Below, in pieces: positions 13,448-21,731 of a stretch of DNA of 45,214 nucleotides (positions are counted from its first letter, which is position 1; each line of letters starts with the position of its first letter). A model generated the notes under the pieces. The model made no database searches. It had not been told where the DNA came from and saw nothing but the letters and a program-made list of their open reading frames with translations. Origin of the DNA: an uncultured Oscillospiraceae bacterium (GTDB lineage: Bacteria > Bacillota > Clostridia > Oscillospirales > Oscillospiraceae); the NCBI GenBank assembly GCA_900754515.1, contig CAAEDD010000162.1:1-45214 (forward strand). Reading direction: 5' to 3'. The position numbers and the translations under genes are program-made.

Positions 13448-16141
13448 ATGAAACTTTCAAGAAAATGGCTTAACGAATATGTGGATCTAAGTCTCAGTGA
13501 GTGCGACGACAGGAGCTTTGCCGAGGCCATGACCATATCCGGCTCCAAAGTGGAACTCACTGAGGACCTGAGCAAGAATATAAACAACGTGAAAGTGGGG
13601 CGCATAGCCTCCATAGAGAAGCATCCCAACTCCGACCATATGCTGGTTTGCCAAATTGACATCGGCAGCGGCGAGACAGTGCAGATCTGCACCGGCGCCT
13701 GGAACGTACATGTGGGCGACCTGGTTCCCGCTGCTCTCCATAATTCCCTGCTCCCCGGCGGAGTGAAGATCACTCGCGGCAAGCTGCGGGGTGTAGAGTC
13801 CGACGGTATGCTCTGCTCCATAAAAGAGCTGAATGTCACCACCCATGACTTCCCCTATGCCGTCATCAAGGCTGCCGCTATTCTTGGCGACTATCACCCC
13901 ATAGACCCGGCCAAGCCCTCCATCTCTTCCGACATAAAGGCCGGGGACAAGATCTATGGCAAAGTGCTGGCCGCCAAGGTGGAGAAGCTGGAGACTGTGG
14001 CTTATTCCAAGTATAAGCTGAGCCTGAATATCGGTACCGGCGTGGCTGAAACTGTCTCCGACTGTCAGAACATCCATGAGGGCGACCTGCTGGCCTACGA
14101 CACCGGCAAGGACAAGGTCTGCACTCTCTCTGACCTCCATGCAGAGCAGCGGGAGTTCCCCCATTGCATAGAGGACGGGATCTTCATTATCAACGAGGAC
14201 TGCAAGGTTGGAGACGATGTGGCCGTGCTGCTGGGCATGGACGACCATGTCTTGGAATTTGAGATAACTCCCAACCGTCCCGACTGCCTGTGCATGATAG
14301 GTCTGGCCAGAGAGGCCGCAGTCACCTTCGGAAAGAAGCTGAAGCTCCACGAGCCGGTGGTAAAGGCCACTGCTCAGGGCAATATAAAGGACATGGTGAA
14401 GATAGTGGTGGAGGAGCCGGAGCTCTGCCCACGCTACACCGCCCGCATGGTGCGCAATGTGAAGATTGCTCCATCTCCCGCCTGGATGCGTGAGCGTATC
14501 CGCAATGCCGGTATGCGCCCCATCAACAATGTAGTTGACATAACTAACTATGTCATGCTGGAGTACGGCCAGCCCATGCACGCCTTTGACTTCAGCTGTG
14601 TCAAGAACGGGGAGATCCACGTGCGCCTTGCCAAAGAGGGCGAGACTATCCAGACCCTGGACGGCAATGAGCGTAAGCTCTCCACCTCCATGCTGTGTAT
14701 CTGCGACACTGACAGGCCTGTGGGTGTTGCCGGCGTCATGGGCGGCGCCAACAGCGAGATAGAAGGGGACACCGCAATGGTCCTCTTTGAGAGCGCCAAT
14801 TTCAACGGCACTTCCATCCGCCGCACTGCCACTGCTCTGGGCATGCGTACCGACGCCTCTTCCCGCTACGAGAAGGGCCTGGATGTGCAGAACACTTACA
14901 AGGCTGTGGAACGGGCATGTGAACTCATTGAGCTTCTGGGGGCCGGCGAAGTGGTGGAAGGCATCATCGATGTGGTGCCAAGAGAGCTGAAGGAGACCAC
15001 GGTCAAGCTTGAACCCGACAAGATAAATGCCCTGCTGGGCACCGACATTGCCGAAGAAGAGATGCGCCGCATACTCCTCCACCTGGGCTTTACTCTGGAT
15101 GGGGATATTATCCATGTGCCCTCATGGCGCGGTGATGTGGAGCACTATTCAGACATTGCTGAGGAAGTTGCCCGCTTCTACGGATACAATGAGATACCAA
15201 CCTGCTTTGCCGGGGGCAACACCACCAGCGGCGGCTTCACTCCCGTGCAGCAGTGCGAGCGCCAGATCGGCCAGACCTGCCGCAGCCTGGGTATGGATGA
15301 GATAATCACCTATTCTTTCATAAGCCCCAGCTACTATGATAAGATCAGAATGCCCGCCGACTCTCCCCTGAGAGACAGCCTGCGCATCCTCAACCCCCTT
15401 GGGGAGGACACTTCCATCATGCGCACCACCGTGCTGCCCTCCATGCTGGAGATACTCAGCCGCAACTACAATTACCGCAACCGTTCCGCCGCCCTGTATG
15501 AGATAGGCAAGATATATCTCAAGCGGGACGACGGCATGGCCGATGAGCCCAAGATTGTCTCCATCGGCGCCTACGGTCCCGACATGAACTTCTTCAGACT
15601 CAAGGGCTGGGTCGAGGCTCTGCTGGAGGACCTGAAGGTGGGTAAGCTCCGCTTTGAGGCGGAGAAGGAGAACCCTTCATATCACCCGGGCCGCTGCGCA
15701 AAGGTATATGTGGGGGAGACCTGTGTGGGCGTACTGGGCCAGATACACCCCGCCGTGGCGGAGAACTACGGTGTGGATGCGGAGCTCTACTGCGCCGAGC
15801 TGAGCTTTGAGACTATGTTTGAGCTTCAGGGCGGCACTCCCGTGTATGTGCCCCTGCCCAAGTTCCCCTCAGTTACCAGAGACATTGCCGTGGTCTGCGA
15901 CAGCGATATCCCTGTGGGCAAGCTCATGGACTGCATCATGGAAAACGGCGGGGAATACCTGAAGGACTGCTCCGTCTTCGACGTGTATACCGGCCATCAT
16001 ATTGCTCAGGGAAAGAAGTCAGTAGCCTTCTCCCTGGTCATGCGTTCCGACGACCAGACCCTTACCGACGAGCACGCCGGGGATACCGTCAAGGCTGTGC
16101 TTTCCGCTCTGGAGAAAAACTACGGGGCCGTGATTCGCTGA
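13448..16141 (+). CDS. pheT: Phenylalanyl-tRNA synthetase beta subunit with extra N-terminal OB-like segment
   Basis: PheT pairs with PheS and carries the tRNA-binding and editing domains. In order: N-terminal domain, tRNA-binding OB fold (about 46-137), the B3/B4 editing region, B5, core, and C-terminal FDX-ACB domain (VPLPKFPSVTRDIAVV to the end). At 897 residues it is roughly 100 longer than usual bacterial PheT (about 790-810). The extra part is residues about 138-240, between SIKELNVTTHDFPYA and IEDGIFIINEDC, which are normally contiguous. It resembles a second copy of the OB fold (KVLAAKVEKLE.., NIGTGVAETVSDCQNIHEGDLL against DIGSGETVQICTGAWNVHVGDLV). Confidence 0.96.
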   Translation: MKLSRKWLNEYVDLSLSECDDRSFAEAMTISGSKVELTEDLSKNINNVKVGRIASIEKHPNSDHMLVCQIDIGSGETVQICTGAWNVHVGDLVPAALHNSLLPGGVKITRGKLRGVESDGMLCSIKELNVTTHDFPYAVIKAAAILGDYHPIDPAKPSISSDIKAGDKIYGKVLAAKVEKLETVAYSKYKLSLNIGTGVAETVSDCQNIHEGDLLAYDTGKDKVCTLSDLHAEQREFPHCIEDGIFIINEDCKVGDDVAVLLGMDDHVLEFEITPNRPDCLCMIGLAREAAVTFGKKLKLHEPVVKATAQGNIKDMVKIVVEEPELCPRYTARMVRNVKIAPSPAWMRERIRNAGMRPINNVVDITNYVMLEYGQPMHAFDFSCVKNGEIHVRLAKEGETIQTLDGNERKLSTSMLCICDTDRPVGVAGVMGGANSEIEGDTAMVLFESANFNGTSIRRTATALGMRTDASSRYEKGLDVQNTYKAVERACELIELLGAGEVVEGIIDVVPRELKETTVKLEPDKINALLGTDIAEEEMRRILLHLGFTLDGDIIHVPSWRGDVEHYSDIAEEVARFYGYNEIPTCFAGGNTTSGGFTPVQQCERQIGQTCRSLGMDEIITYSFISPSYYDKIRMPADSPLRDSLRILNPLGEDTSIMRTTVLPSMLEILSRNYNYRNRSAALYEIGKIYLKRDDGMADEPKIVSIGAYGPDMNFFRLKGWVEALLEDLKVGKLRFEAEKENPSYHPGRCAKVYVGETCVGVLGQIHPAVAENYGVDAELYCAELSFETMFELQGGTPVYVPLPKFPSVTRDIAVVCDSDIPVGKLMDCIMENGGEYLKDCSVFDVYTGHHIAQGKKSVAFSLVMRSDDQTLTDEHAGDTVKAVLSALEKNYGAVIR

Positions 16142-16213
16142 GCCTTGTGAGAGAAATTGAAATATAATGCCGAAAATTTAAGATTTCTTAATTATTTTCC
16201 ACTGTGATTCGAC

Positions 16214-16241
16214 TTTACTTGCCATTATATTCTGTTATATT
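16214..16241 (+). promoter_or_regulatory. Likely promoter of the IreB-family gene
   Basis: TTTACT (16214-16219) and TATATT (16236-16241) are 16 nt apart, with an extended -10 TG at 16233-16234. The -35 match is weak. Confidence 0.5.
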
Positions 16242-16273
16242 AGGATCAATAGAGAAAAAAGGAGGGGAACATC

Positions 16274-16516
16274 ATGGAGGAACGAACCAGAAAATTTGCT
16301 GCCCTGGACAGCAAGGCTGAAATGCGGGAAATATTGTCGTCCGTGTATAACTCCCTCATGGTAAAAGGCTATAACCCCATCAACCAGATAGTGGGCTATA
16401 TTCTTTCTGAGGATCCGACTTATATTACCAACTACAACAATGCCCGCACTCTCATCTGCCGCATCGACAGGGATGAGCTGCTGCAGGAATTGCTAAAGTG
16501 CTATCTCGACAAGTAA
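16274..16516 (+). CDS. IreB-family (UPF0297/DUF965) regulatory phosphoprotein
   Basis: This 80-residue protein matches the IreB family throughout (AEMREILSSVYNSLMVKGYNPINQIVGYILSEDPTYITNYNNARTLI split across the fold). In Enterococcus faecalis, IreB is phosphorylated on N-terminal threonines by the PASTA kinase IreK and affects cephalosporin resistance. Here Thr5 is the only threonine near the N-terminus. The gene usually sits with ruvX and a DUF1292 gene, but here it stands alone, with its own promoter and terminator. AGGAGGGG precedes the start. Confidence 0.93.
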   Translation: MEERTRKFAALDSKAEMREILSSVYNSLMVKGYNPINQIVGYILSEDPTYITNYNNARTLICRIDRDELLQELLKCYLDK

Positions 16517-16531
16517 GCCGTACATGTCAAA

Positions 16532-16563
16532 AAAGACCGCAGGTGAAATCACCTGCGGCCTTT
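16532..16563. terminator. Bidirectional terminator between the IreB-family gene and the S24-like gene
   Basis: CCGCAGGTG (16537-16545) pairs with CACCTGCGG (16550-16558) around AAAT. The stem extends by AAAG/CTTT after one mismatch. Confidence 0.85.
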
Positions 16564-16598
16564 GCGTATATAAAATTGCATGAAAAGAATATGGACTG

Positions 16599-16919
16599 TC
16601 AGATGAGTACCTTCCCCAGACAGAGGCAGCGCTTTCGATGCTCGCGGTCAATATAGATACAGTCTTCCCGGCAACTCTCATCCCCGCCCATAAGTATCAG
16701 GGCGCCGTTATAGTCTTCACACCACCGGCGGCAGTATACCCTGCCTTCGTAGAAGAACAGTCCTGCATCCATTTCCCTGAGCTGTGCCCTGCTGCTGACA
16801 TAGACCGAGGTGCCGCGGAAAATGATGGGCTCCATGGCACTCTCAGTGACGACTATGGAGAAGTCCGCCTCCGGCGGCACATCGTCTTCCCGCCGTATCA
16901 AAATAATGTCCTCAGTCAA
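16599..16919 (-). CDS. Stand-alone S24-like domain protein lacking the catalytic dyad
   Basis: This 106-residue protein looks like the C-terminal peptidase S24 domain of LexA/CI proteins (ADFSIVVTESAMEPIIFRGT, then LREMDAGLFFYEGRVYCRRW) with no DNA-binding part. In active S24 proteins the first motif is G(D/E)SMEP with the nucleophilic Ser, but here that position is Ala28 in SAMEP. The general-base Lys of the second motif is replaced by Arg (Arg64 or Arg65). Autoproteolysis is therefore unlikely. Seven cysteines lie in the second half. It may be a sensor or antirepressor-like domain (inference). The assignment rests on pattern only. Confidence 0.65.
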   Translation of the reverse strand: MTEDIILIRREDDVPPEADFSIVVTESAMEPIIFRGTSVYVSSRAQLREMDAGLFFYEGRVYCRRWCEDYNGALILMGGDESCREDCIYIDREHRKRCLCLGKVLI

Positions 16920-17007
16920 TGCTGTCCCCCCTCAAACAGATTATAGCAGGTCGCTTCAGGGCGTCAAGAAGATTTGTAAACTTTCCATCAAAAAATCGAA
17001 ATAAGTC

Positions 17008-17035
17008 TTGGCAAATTAAAATGAGGTGTTAAAAT
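17008..17035 (+). promoter_or_regulatory. Promoter of the plsC-SDR operon
   Basis: TTGGCA (17008-17013) and TAAAAT (17030-17035) are 16 nt apart, with an extended -10 TG at 17027-17028. Confidence 0.7.
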
Positions 17036-17071
17036 ATACAAGTCCTCTATTACACTTAAGGAGCTGTAGTC

Positions 17072-17878
17072 ATGCTTATTCTGGCATTTCTGCTTTTGGC
17101 CTTTGGAGCAGCCTTCATTTATGTACGCTTCTGCGGATTCGTGATCTGGAAAACCGCCCTGCTGTTTGCGGGATGTTTTTTGGCTCTGAATCTGCTTTAT
17201 TTCGTCGTGGTCTGGGTGGCCACTTGGTTTATCAACCCCACCAAGCCCATCACCCGTCAGAGTTCCGTCTGCCGCACCGGCTGCCTGTATGTGGCCTATC
17301 TTCTCACAGGCTACGGATGGGTGCGTACCCACGTGCGTGGCATGGAGAAACTGCCGGAACCGGAGCGTTTCCTGCTGGTGTGCAACCATCGTTCCATGTT
17401 TGACCCCGCAGTTATAGTGAGGGAGCTGGGCCGGTTCAATATCTCCTTTGTATCCAAGCCTTCCAATATGAAGATCCCTCTTTTCGGGGCTATGGGCTAT
17501 GGCGCCGGATATCTGCCGATAGATCGGGATAACGACCGCAAGGCTCTGAGCACCATACTTACCGCCGTTGATTATCTGAAAAGAGGAATTTGCTCCATAG
17601 GTATTTATCCTGAGGGAACCCGGAGCAAGGATGGAAAGCTGCTGCCATTCCATGCCGGCTCCTTTAAAATAGCTCAGAAGGCCAACGTGCCTCTGGTCAT
17701 TACCTCTGTAAGCGGCACTGAAAAGATAAGTAAGAATATATTCCGCCGCCCAACCGACGTGTACCTGGATATCCTGGAAGTGATACCGGCGGATAAGGTG
17801 AAATCAATGAGCACCGCAGAACTCGCAGACTACAGCAGCCGTATTATAGGGGAAAATCTGAATAAGCTCCCGGCCTGA
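17072..17878 (+). CDS. plsC: 1-acyl-sn-glycerol-3-phosphate acyltransferase
   Basis: PlsC adds the second acyl chain to lysophosphatidic acid at the inner membrane face. The 268-residue protein has two N-terminal membrane segments (about 1-20 and 30-52). The catalytic HX4D motif is His106-Asp111 in CNHRSMFD, and the acceptor-binding motif is PEGTRS (180-185). The long hydrophobic N-terminus is usual for clostridial members. AAGGAGC lies before the ATG. It is 27 nt before an SDR reductase gene, likely in one operon. Confidence 0.93.
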   Translation: MLILAFLLLAFGAAFIYVRFCGFVIWKTALLFAGCFLALNLLYFVVVWVATWFINPTKPITRQSSVCRTGCLYVAYLLTGYGWVRTHVRGMEKLPEPERFLLVCNHRSMFDPAVIVRELGRFNISFVSKPSNMKIPLFGAMGYGAGYLPIDRDNDRKALSTILTAVDYLKRGICSIGIYPEGTRSKDGKLLPFHAGSFKIAQKANVPLVITSVSGTEKISKNIFRRPTDVYLDILEVIPADKVKSMSTAELADYSSRIIGENLNKLPA

Positions 17879-17905
17879 GCGGAAAATTAATTTACGGAGA
17901 AAAAT

Positions 17906-18634
17906 ATGAATGTTGCATTAGTTACCGGCTCCTCAAGGGGCATAGGCGCAGCCTGCGCCGCCGCCTTGGCCAGAACCGGATATAAAGTCTGCATTAATTG
18001 CATAGAGCGTATTGATTTGGCTGAAAAGCTGGCCGACATGCTCATAAGTGAAGGGCACAAGGCCATATGCCATCAGGCCGACGTGGCGGATCCTGCGGCG
18101 GTAAAAGAGATGGTGGAACATATAGAAAGACAGTTCGGCCCGGTGGACCTGTTGGTGAACAACGCCGGAATAGCCATACCACAGCAGTTTCAGGATATAC
18201 AGCCCGAGACCTGGAAACGCATTTTTGACGTGAACCTGGGCGGCTGCTACAATACCATCCAGGCTGTGCTTCCACACATGCTGCATGAGCACGCAGGCTG
18301 TATAATAAACATGTCCTCTATCTGGGGGCAGCATGGCGCTTCATGTGAGACAGCCTATGCCTCAACAAAGCACGCCATTATCGGGCTGAGCCGATCTCTG
18401 GCTGCGGAACTGGCTCCCAGCGGCATAAGAGTCAACTGTATTGCCCCCGGCGTAATAGACACGGATATGGTGCAGGTGCTGGGACAGGAGACTCTGGACA
18501 TGCTCTCCAGAGAACAGATACCTCTCGGACGCCTTGGCAGGGCGGAAGAGATTGCCGATACCGTATTGTATCTGGCAAATGCCGGATATACCACCGGCCA
18601 AGTGATAGGCGTGGACGGCGGATTTATAATCTGA
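17906..18634 (+). CDS. SDR-family oxidoreductase, FabG-like
   Basis: A 242-residue classical short-chain dehydrogenase. The cofactor loop TGSSRGIG is at 7-14, NNAG at 85-88, and the catalytic residues are Asn110, Ser137 or Ser138, Tyr151 and Lys155 (YASTK). The C-terminal GxxxGVDGG motif is present. It resembles 3-oxoacyl-ACP reductases, and the position after plsC fits a lipid role. Other SDR substrates cannot be excluded, since no acyl-carrier or fab genes are nearby. Start supported by the family N-terminus ALVTG and an ACGGAG site. Confidence 0.9.
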   Translation: MNVALVTGSSRGIGAACAAALARTGYKVCINCIERIDLAEKLADMLISEGHKAICHQADVADPAAVKEMVEHIERQFGPVDLLVNNAGIAIPQQFQDIQPETWKRIFDVNLGGCYNTIQAVLPHMLHEHAGCIINMSSIWGQHGASCETAYASTKHAIIGLSRSLAAELAPSGIRVNCIAPGVIDTDMVQVLGQETLDMLSREQIPLGRLGRAEEIADTVLYLANAGYTTGQVIGVDGGFII

Positions 18635-18639
18635 TTTTA

Positions 18640-18670
18640 ATACACGGGTTTTTGCCCGTGTATATTTTTT
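18640..18670 (+). terminator. Terminator of the plsC-SDR operon
   Basis: ATACACGGG pairs with CCCGTGTAT around a T-rich 6-nt loop and is followed by a T run ending at 18670. Confidence 0.92.
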
Positions 18671-18748
18671 GATCTAAGCGGTGAGACTAATTACTGTTCA
18701 CTACATATTATGTAATGGGCGACTATTCAGGCGGAGTGTGAATAAGTA

Positions 18749-19090
18749 ATGGTCAAACGCGGAGATATTTATTATGCCGACCTCAGCCCGGTGGTAGGCA
18801 GCGAACAGGGCGGCATGCGCCCGGTGCTGATTGTCCAGAACGATACCGGCAACCGGCACAGCCCCACTGTGATAGCGGCAGCCATAACCAGCCAGATTGG
18901 CAAGGCTCGGCTGCCCACTCACATTGAGCTCTCCGCCCAGAGCGTGGGACTGAACAGAGACAGCGTAATTCTGCTGGAGCAGATACGTACTCTGGATAAA
19001 TCCCGGCTGCGGGAGCGAATGGGAAAGCTGGACGAGAGCACAATGACGGCTGTGGACAACGCCCTGGCTGTCAGCTTTGGACTGTCGTGA
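18749..19090 (+). CDS. MazF/PemK-family endoribonuclease without adjacent antitoxin
   Basis: The 113-residue protein matches the NdoA/MazF family (VKRGDIYYADLSPVVGSEQGG, then RPVLIVQND, TVIAAAITS). These toxins cut mRNA at short motifs when not bound by their MazE-type antitoxin. The 78 nt between the previous terminator and this start cannot encode an antitoxin, and the next gene is unrelated and follows a terminator. It is thus an orphan toxin gene in this locus. A short palindrome, TACATA-T-TATGTA (18702-18714), lies upstream and may be an operator. Confidence 0.93.
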   Translation: MVKRGDIYYADLSPVVGSEQGGMRPVLIVQNDTGNRHSPTVIAAAITSQIGKARLPTHIELSAQSVGLNRDSVILLEQIRTLDKSRLRERMGKLDESTMTAVDNALAVSFGLS

Positions 19091-19112
19091 GCAAAACATG
19101 AATATTTACCGG

Positions 19113-19145
19113 TCTCCTGCCCATAAACTTGGGCAGGAGATTTTT
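19113..19145 (+). terminator. Terminator of the mazF gene
   Basis: TCTCCTGCCC (19113-19122) pairs perfectly with GGGCAGGAGA (19131-19140) and is followed by TTTTT. Confidence 0.95.
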
Positions 19146-19164
19146 ACATAATGGGGGAGTGGAC

Positions 19165-19986
19165 ATGGAATATCCGCTGCTGCTTAATGGAAAAGAGTCG
19201 GGAAAACTCAGGGTGGAAAAGCAGGGGCTTTATACCGTGATGGAGGCTTATGCCCAGGGGACGGAGGGGCTGGTGCGCCTGTGGGTCCAGGGGGGAGGAG
19301 AGGAAGCTTATCTGGGTGTAATGCAGCCCTGGAGCGGAGGACTGTACCTCAGCCGGAAACTGAGCAGACTGGAAATGCTGTCCTTCCCCCAAACCATAGA
19401 GCAGGCCTCAGACCGGAGGCTGGAGATAAAAACAGTTTACATAACTTCAAAACAGACTACAGAACAAGCCACGGTGGAGGATGAGAAAAAGGGAGAGGAC
19501 GGGCCCAAAGAAATACCTGTGGCGGATAATAGGGCGCAAGAGGATACAAAGGCGGCATACAGGGAAGCACATCTGCCGGAGAAGATATGTCCAACGGCGG
19601 AAGTATATCAACCGGAGAACCTGCGCACGTCGGAAGAAGCACAGCTGCCTGAGGCAGTATGCACTCCGAAGGAGGCCTGCCCTATAAATGAAGAAGGTCC
19701 ACCGAAGAAGGCACACATGCCGGAGAGGACACGTCAGCAGGAGAAAGCTCATCCACCGGAGAAAGCAAAATCACCGGAAAAAGAAGACCAACGGGAGAGA
19801 GAATCTGAGGAGGGGCAGGAGACCGACGGGAGAGAGCTTTTGTGGGTCGCCCGCAGGGACGGCAGCCTTGTGGCAAAGGATGGTGAAAACTACCTTGTGG
19901 CCCTACCGGCGCAGCTTCGCTCTGTGCCACCCGGAGCCAGACTAAGGCGCATCGGCGGAAAAGAATATTTACTCTTTATCTATTGA
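19165..19986 (+). CDS. Unknown protein with a long charged PEK-rich linker
   Basis: I do not recognise this 273-residue protein. Residues 1-92 form a beta-rich domain (YPLLLNGKESGKLRVEKQGLY; LVRLWVQGGGEEAYLGVMQPW). Residues about 95-220 are low-complexity, rich in Pro, Glu, Lys and Ala, with irregular repeats of the type (A/C)xxPEK (HLPEK, YQPEN, QLPEA, HMPER, HPPEK, KSPEK). Residues 224-273 form a second small domain (LLWVARRDGSLVAKDGENYLVALPAQL). No signal peptide or membrane segment is seen, so it is probably cytoplasmic. The ATG at 19165, after GGGGGAG, is preferred over an in-frame upstream codon inside the previous terminator. Confidence 0.75.
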   Translation: MEYPLLLNGKESGKLRVEKQGLYTVMEAYAQGTEGLVRLWVQGGGEEAYLGVMQPWSGGLYLSRKLSRLEMLSFPQTIEQASDRRLEIKTVYITSKQTTEQATVEDEKKGEDGPKEIPVADNRAQEDTKAAYREAHLPEKICPTAEVYQPENLRTSEEAQLPEAVCTPKEACPINEEGPPKKAHMPERTRQQEKAHPPEKAKSPEKEDQRERESEEGQETDGRELLWVARRDGSLVAKDGENYLVALPAQLRSVPPGARLRRIGGKEYLLFIY

Positions 19987-20011
19987 GTGCAGAAGCGAAA
20001 GGATGTATAAT
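19983..20011 (+). promoter_or_regulatory. Promoter of the pyrimidine-nucleoside phosphorylase gene
   Basis: TTGAGT (19983-19988), overlapping the previous stop codon, and TATAAT (20006-20011) are 17 nt apart. The start codon is 29 nt downstream of the -10. Confidence 0.7.
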
Positions 20012-20040
20012 CAAAGAAAAAAGATTGGGGGTACGCTGCC

Positions 20041-21345
20041 ATGTTGATGACTGACCTCATTGCCAAAAAGCGTGACGGAGGCGAACTGAGCCGGGAAGAG
20101 ATATATTTCATGATAGACGGATATACCAGAGGGGATATCCCGGATTATCAGATGTCTGCCATGTGCATGGCAATACTCTTGAGGGGAATGAGCGACCGGG
20201 AGACCCTGGATCTGACCATGTCCATGGTGAAATCCGGGGAGACTTTGGATCTCAGCCCAATAGAAGGCGTGAAAGCGGATAAGCATTCTACCGGCGGCGT
20301 GGGGGATAAGACCAGTCTGGTTCTTTGTCCTATGGTCGCGGCTTGCGGATTGAAGATAGCCAAGATGTCCGGACGGGGCCTTGGCCATACGGGAGGTACC
20401 ATAGACAAGCTGGAGAGTTTCCCAGGTTTCAGTACCGGAATCAGTGAAGAAGAATTTTTCAGAAATGTAAATGACATAGGCATAGCCATAGCCGGACAGA
20501 CGGCTGATCTTGTCCCGGCGGACAAGAAGCTGTATGCCCTCAGGGATGTCACCGGTACCGTGCCAAGCATCCCGCTGATAGTCAGCTCCATTATGTCAAA
20601 GAAACTGGCTTCCGGCGCGGACGTCATTGTCCTGGACGTGAAGTGCGGCAGCGGGGCCTTTATGAAGACTGAGGAGGACGCCAGGCGTCTGGCGGAGGGA
20701 CTGACCCGCATAGGCCGCCTGGCCGGGAGAAAGTGCGCCGCCGTAATTACCGATATGGATCAGCCTCTGGGCTGGGCCGTGGGCAACGCCCTGGAGGTAA
20801 AAGAGGCTATAGCTGTGCTGAAAGGCGAAAAGAGCGGCGACCTGCTGGAGCTGTGCCTGACTCTGGGCAGCTGCATGCTCACTGAAGCGGGCATGGCGGA
20901 GACCATAGAGCAGGCCAGGGAAATGCTGATGGATACAATAAGCAGCGGTACTGCTCTGAAGAAGCTGAGCCAGATGGTTTCTGCCCAACATGGTGACGGC
21001 AGGGATGTATACGATACCTCCCGTCTGCCGATGGCTCCGGTGCAGTATGAGGCGCTGTCTCCGGCCGGAGGCTATGTGCAGCGTATAGAGGCGGAAAAGG
21101 TGGGCCTTGTCAGCATGCACCTTGGTGGTGGACGGGCTACCAAGGAGAGCGTAATAGACCTGTCTGTAGGACTGGTGCTCCATAAAAAGGTTGGAGACAT
21201 GGTAAGGACCGGGGAGAGCTTGGCTACCATCCACGCCTCCAGTCATGAAAAGGCGGAGGAAGCAGCGGAACTTCTCAGAGGCTGCTTCAGCTTGAGTGAT
21301 GAGCCTGTGGAGCGGGGCAGCTTTATAAAGGCCATAGTGCGCTGA
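20041..21345 (+). CDS. pdp: Pyrimidine-nucleoside phosphorylase
   Basis: This enzyme splits uridine, thymidine or deoxyuridine with phosphate for pyrimidine salvage. The 434-residue protein has the family features: N-terminal helical domain, KHSTGGVGDKTSL phosphate-binding loop near residue 80, SGRGLGHTGGT (DKLE following) near 110-120, and the C-terminal PYNP domain with a glycine-rich loop (LGGGRATKE). Sequence alone does not cleanly separate Pdp from thymidine phosphorylase (deoA). GGGGG precedes the start; an ATG two codons later is also possible. A zinc-ribbon gene follows after 37 nt. Confidence 0.93.
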   Translation: MLMTDLIAKKRDGGELSREEIYFMIDGYTRGDIPDYQMSAMCMAILLRGMSDRETLDLTMSMVKSGETLDLSPIEGVKADKHSTGGVGDKTSLVLCPMVAACGLKIAKMSGRGLGHTGGTIDKLESFPGFSTGISEEEFFRNVNDIGIAIAGQTADLVPADKKLYALRDVTGTVPSIPLIVSSIMSKKLASGADVIVLDVKCGSGAFMKTEEDARRLAEGLTRIGRLAGRKCAAVITDMDQPLGWAVGNALEVKEAIAVLKGEKSGDLLELCLTLGSCMLTEAGMAETIEQAREMLMDTISSGTALKKLSQMVSAQHGDGRDVYDTSRLPMAPVQYEALSPAGGYVQRIEAEKVGLVSMHLGGGRATKESVIDLSVGLVLHKKVGDMVRTGESLATIHASSHEKAEEAAELLRGCFSLSDEPVERGSFIKAIVR

Positions 21346-21382
21346 ATACAGGGATTACTGACTGAAAGGAGTTCACAACAGT

Positions 21383-21595
21383 ATGGAAGCAAGAGGTTAT
21401 GTGTGCCCGAAGTGCGGCTGCACCCGCTGTGTTCAAGATCAGTTTCAGGCGACCGGCGGTAACTTTGCAAAGCTTTTTGATGTACAGAACAAGCGTTTTA
21501 CGACTATAAGCTGCAGCAACTGCGGCTTTACGGAACTTTACCGCATGGATGCGGACAATGTGATGGATGTGCTGGACTTCCTTATGGGCGGCTGA
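21383..21595 (+). CDS. Zinc-ribbon protein (COG3478-like)
   Basis: This 70-residue protein has a zinc ribbon with Cys8, Cys11, Cys44 and Cys47 (CPKCG and CSNCG), separated by the conserved ATGGNFAKLFDVQNKRFTT stretch of the COG3478 family, predicted to bind nucleic acid. The function is unknown. It probably is co-transcribed with the phosphorylase gene. AAGGAG lies 11 nt before the start. Confidence 0.88.
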   Translation: MEARGYVCPKCGCTRCVQDQFQATGGNFAKLFDVQNKRFTTISCSNCGFTELYRMDADNVMDVLDFLMGG

Positions 21596-21653
21596 TCCAA
21601 TAGCTGCGACACTGCGGAATGCTGGAAAAGCTCTCCAAAACTAAATAAAGTTC

Positions 21654-21706
21654 AGAGGGACCCCGGAGCGCTGGAGCAATATGCCCTAGAGTTCCGGGGT
21701 CCTTTT
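21654..21706 (+). terminator. Terminator before the hom operon
   Basis: GGACCCCGGA (21658-21667) pairs with TCCGGGGTCC (21693-21702) around a 25-nt loop and is followed by TTTT. Confidence 0.8.
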
Positions 21707-21731
21707 GCTTTAAATTTAGGCAAAATGTTAA

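Noticed and set aside
12277..15115. Long minus-strand frames across pheS and pheT
   Set aside because: They are antisense to both synthetase genes and overlap the T-box leader; no start signal or recognisable domain.
18671..18748. Possible mazE antitoxin upstream of mazF
   Set aside because: No open frame with a start and ribosome binding site fits in 78 nt; the stretch holds only a short palindrome.
19447..19752. Cys/Leu-rich minus-strand frames opposite the PEK-rich linker
   Set aside because: They mirror the repetitive linker codons on the other strand and have no ribosome binding site.
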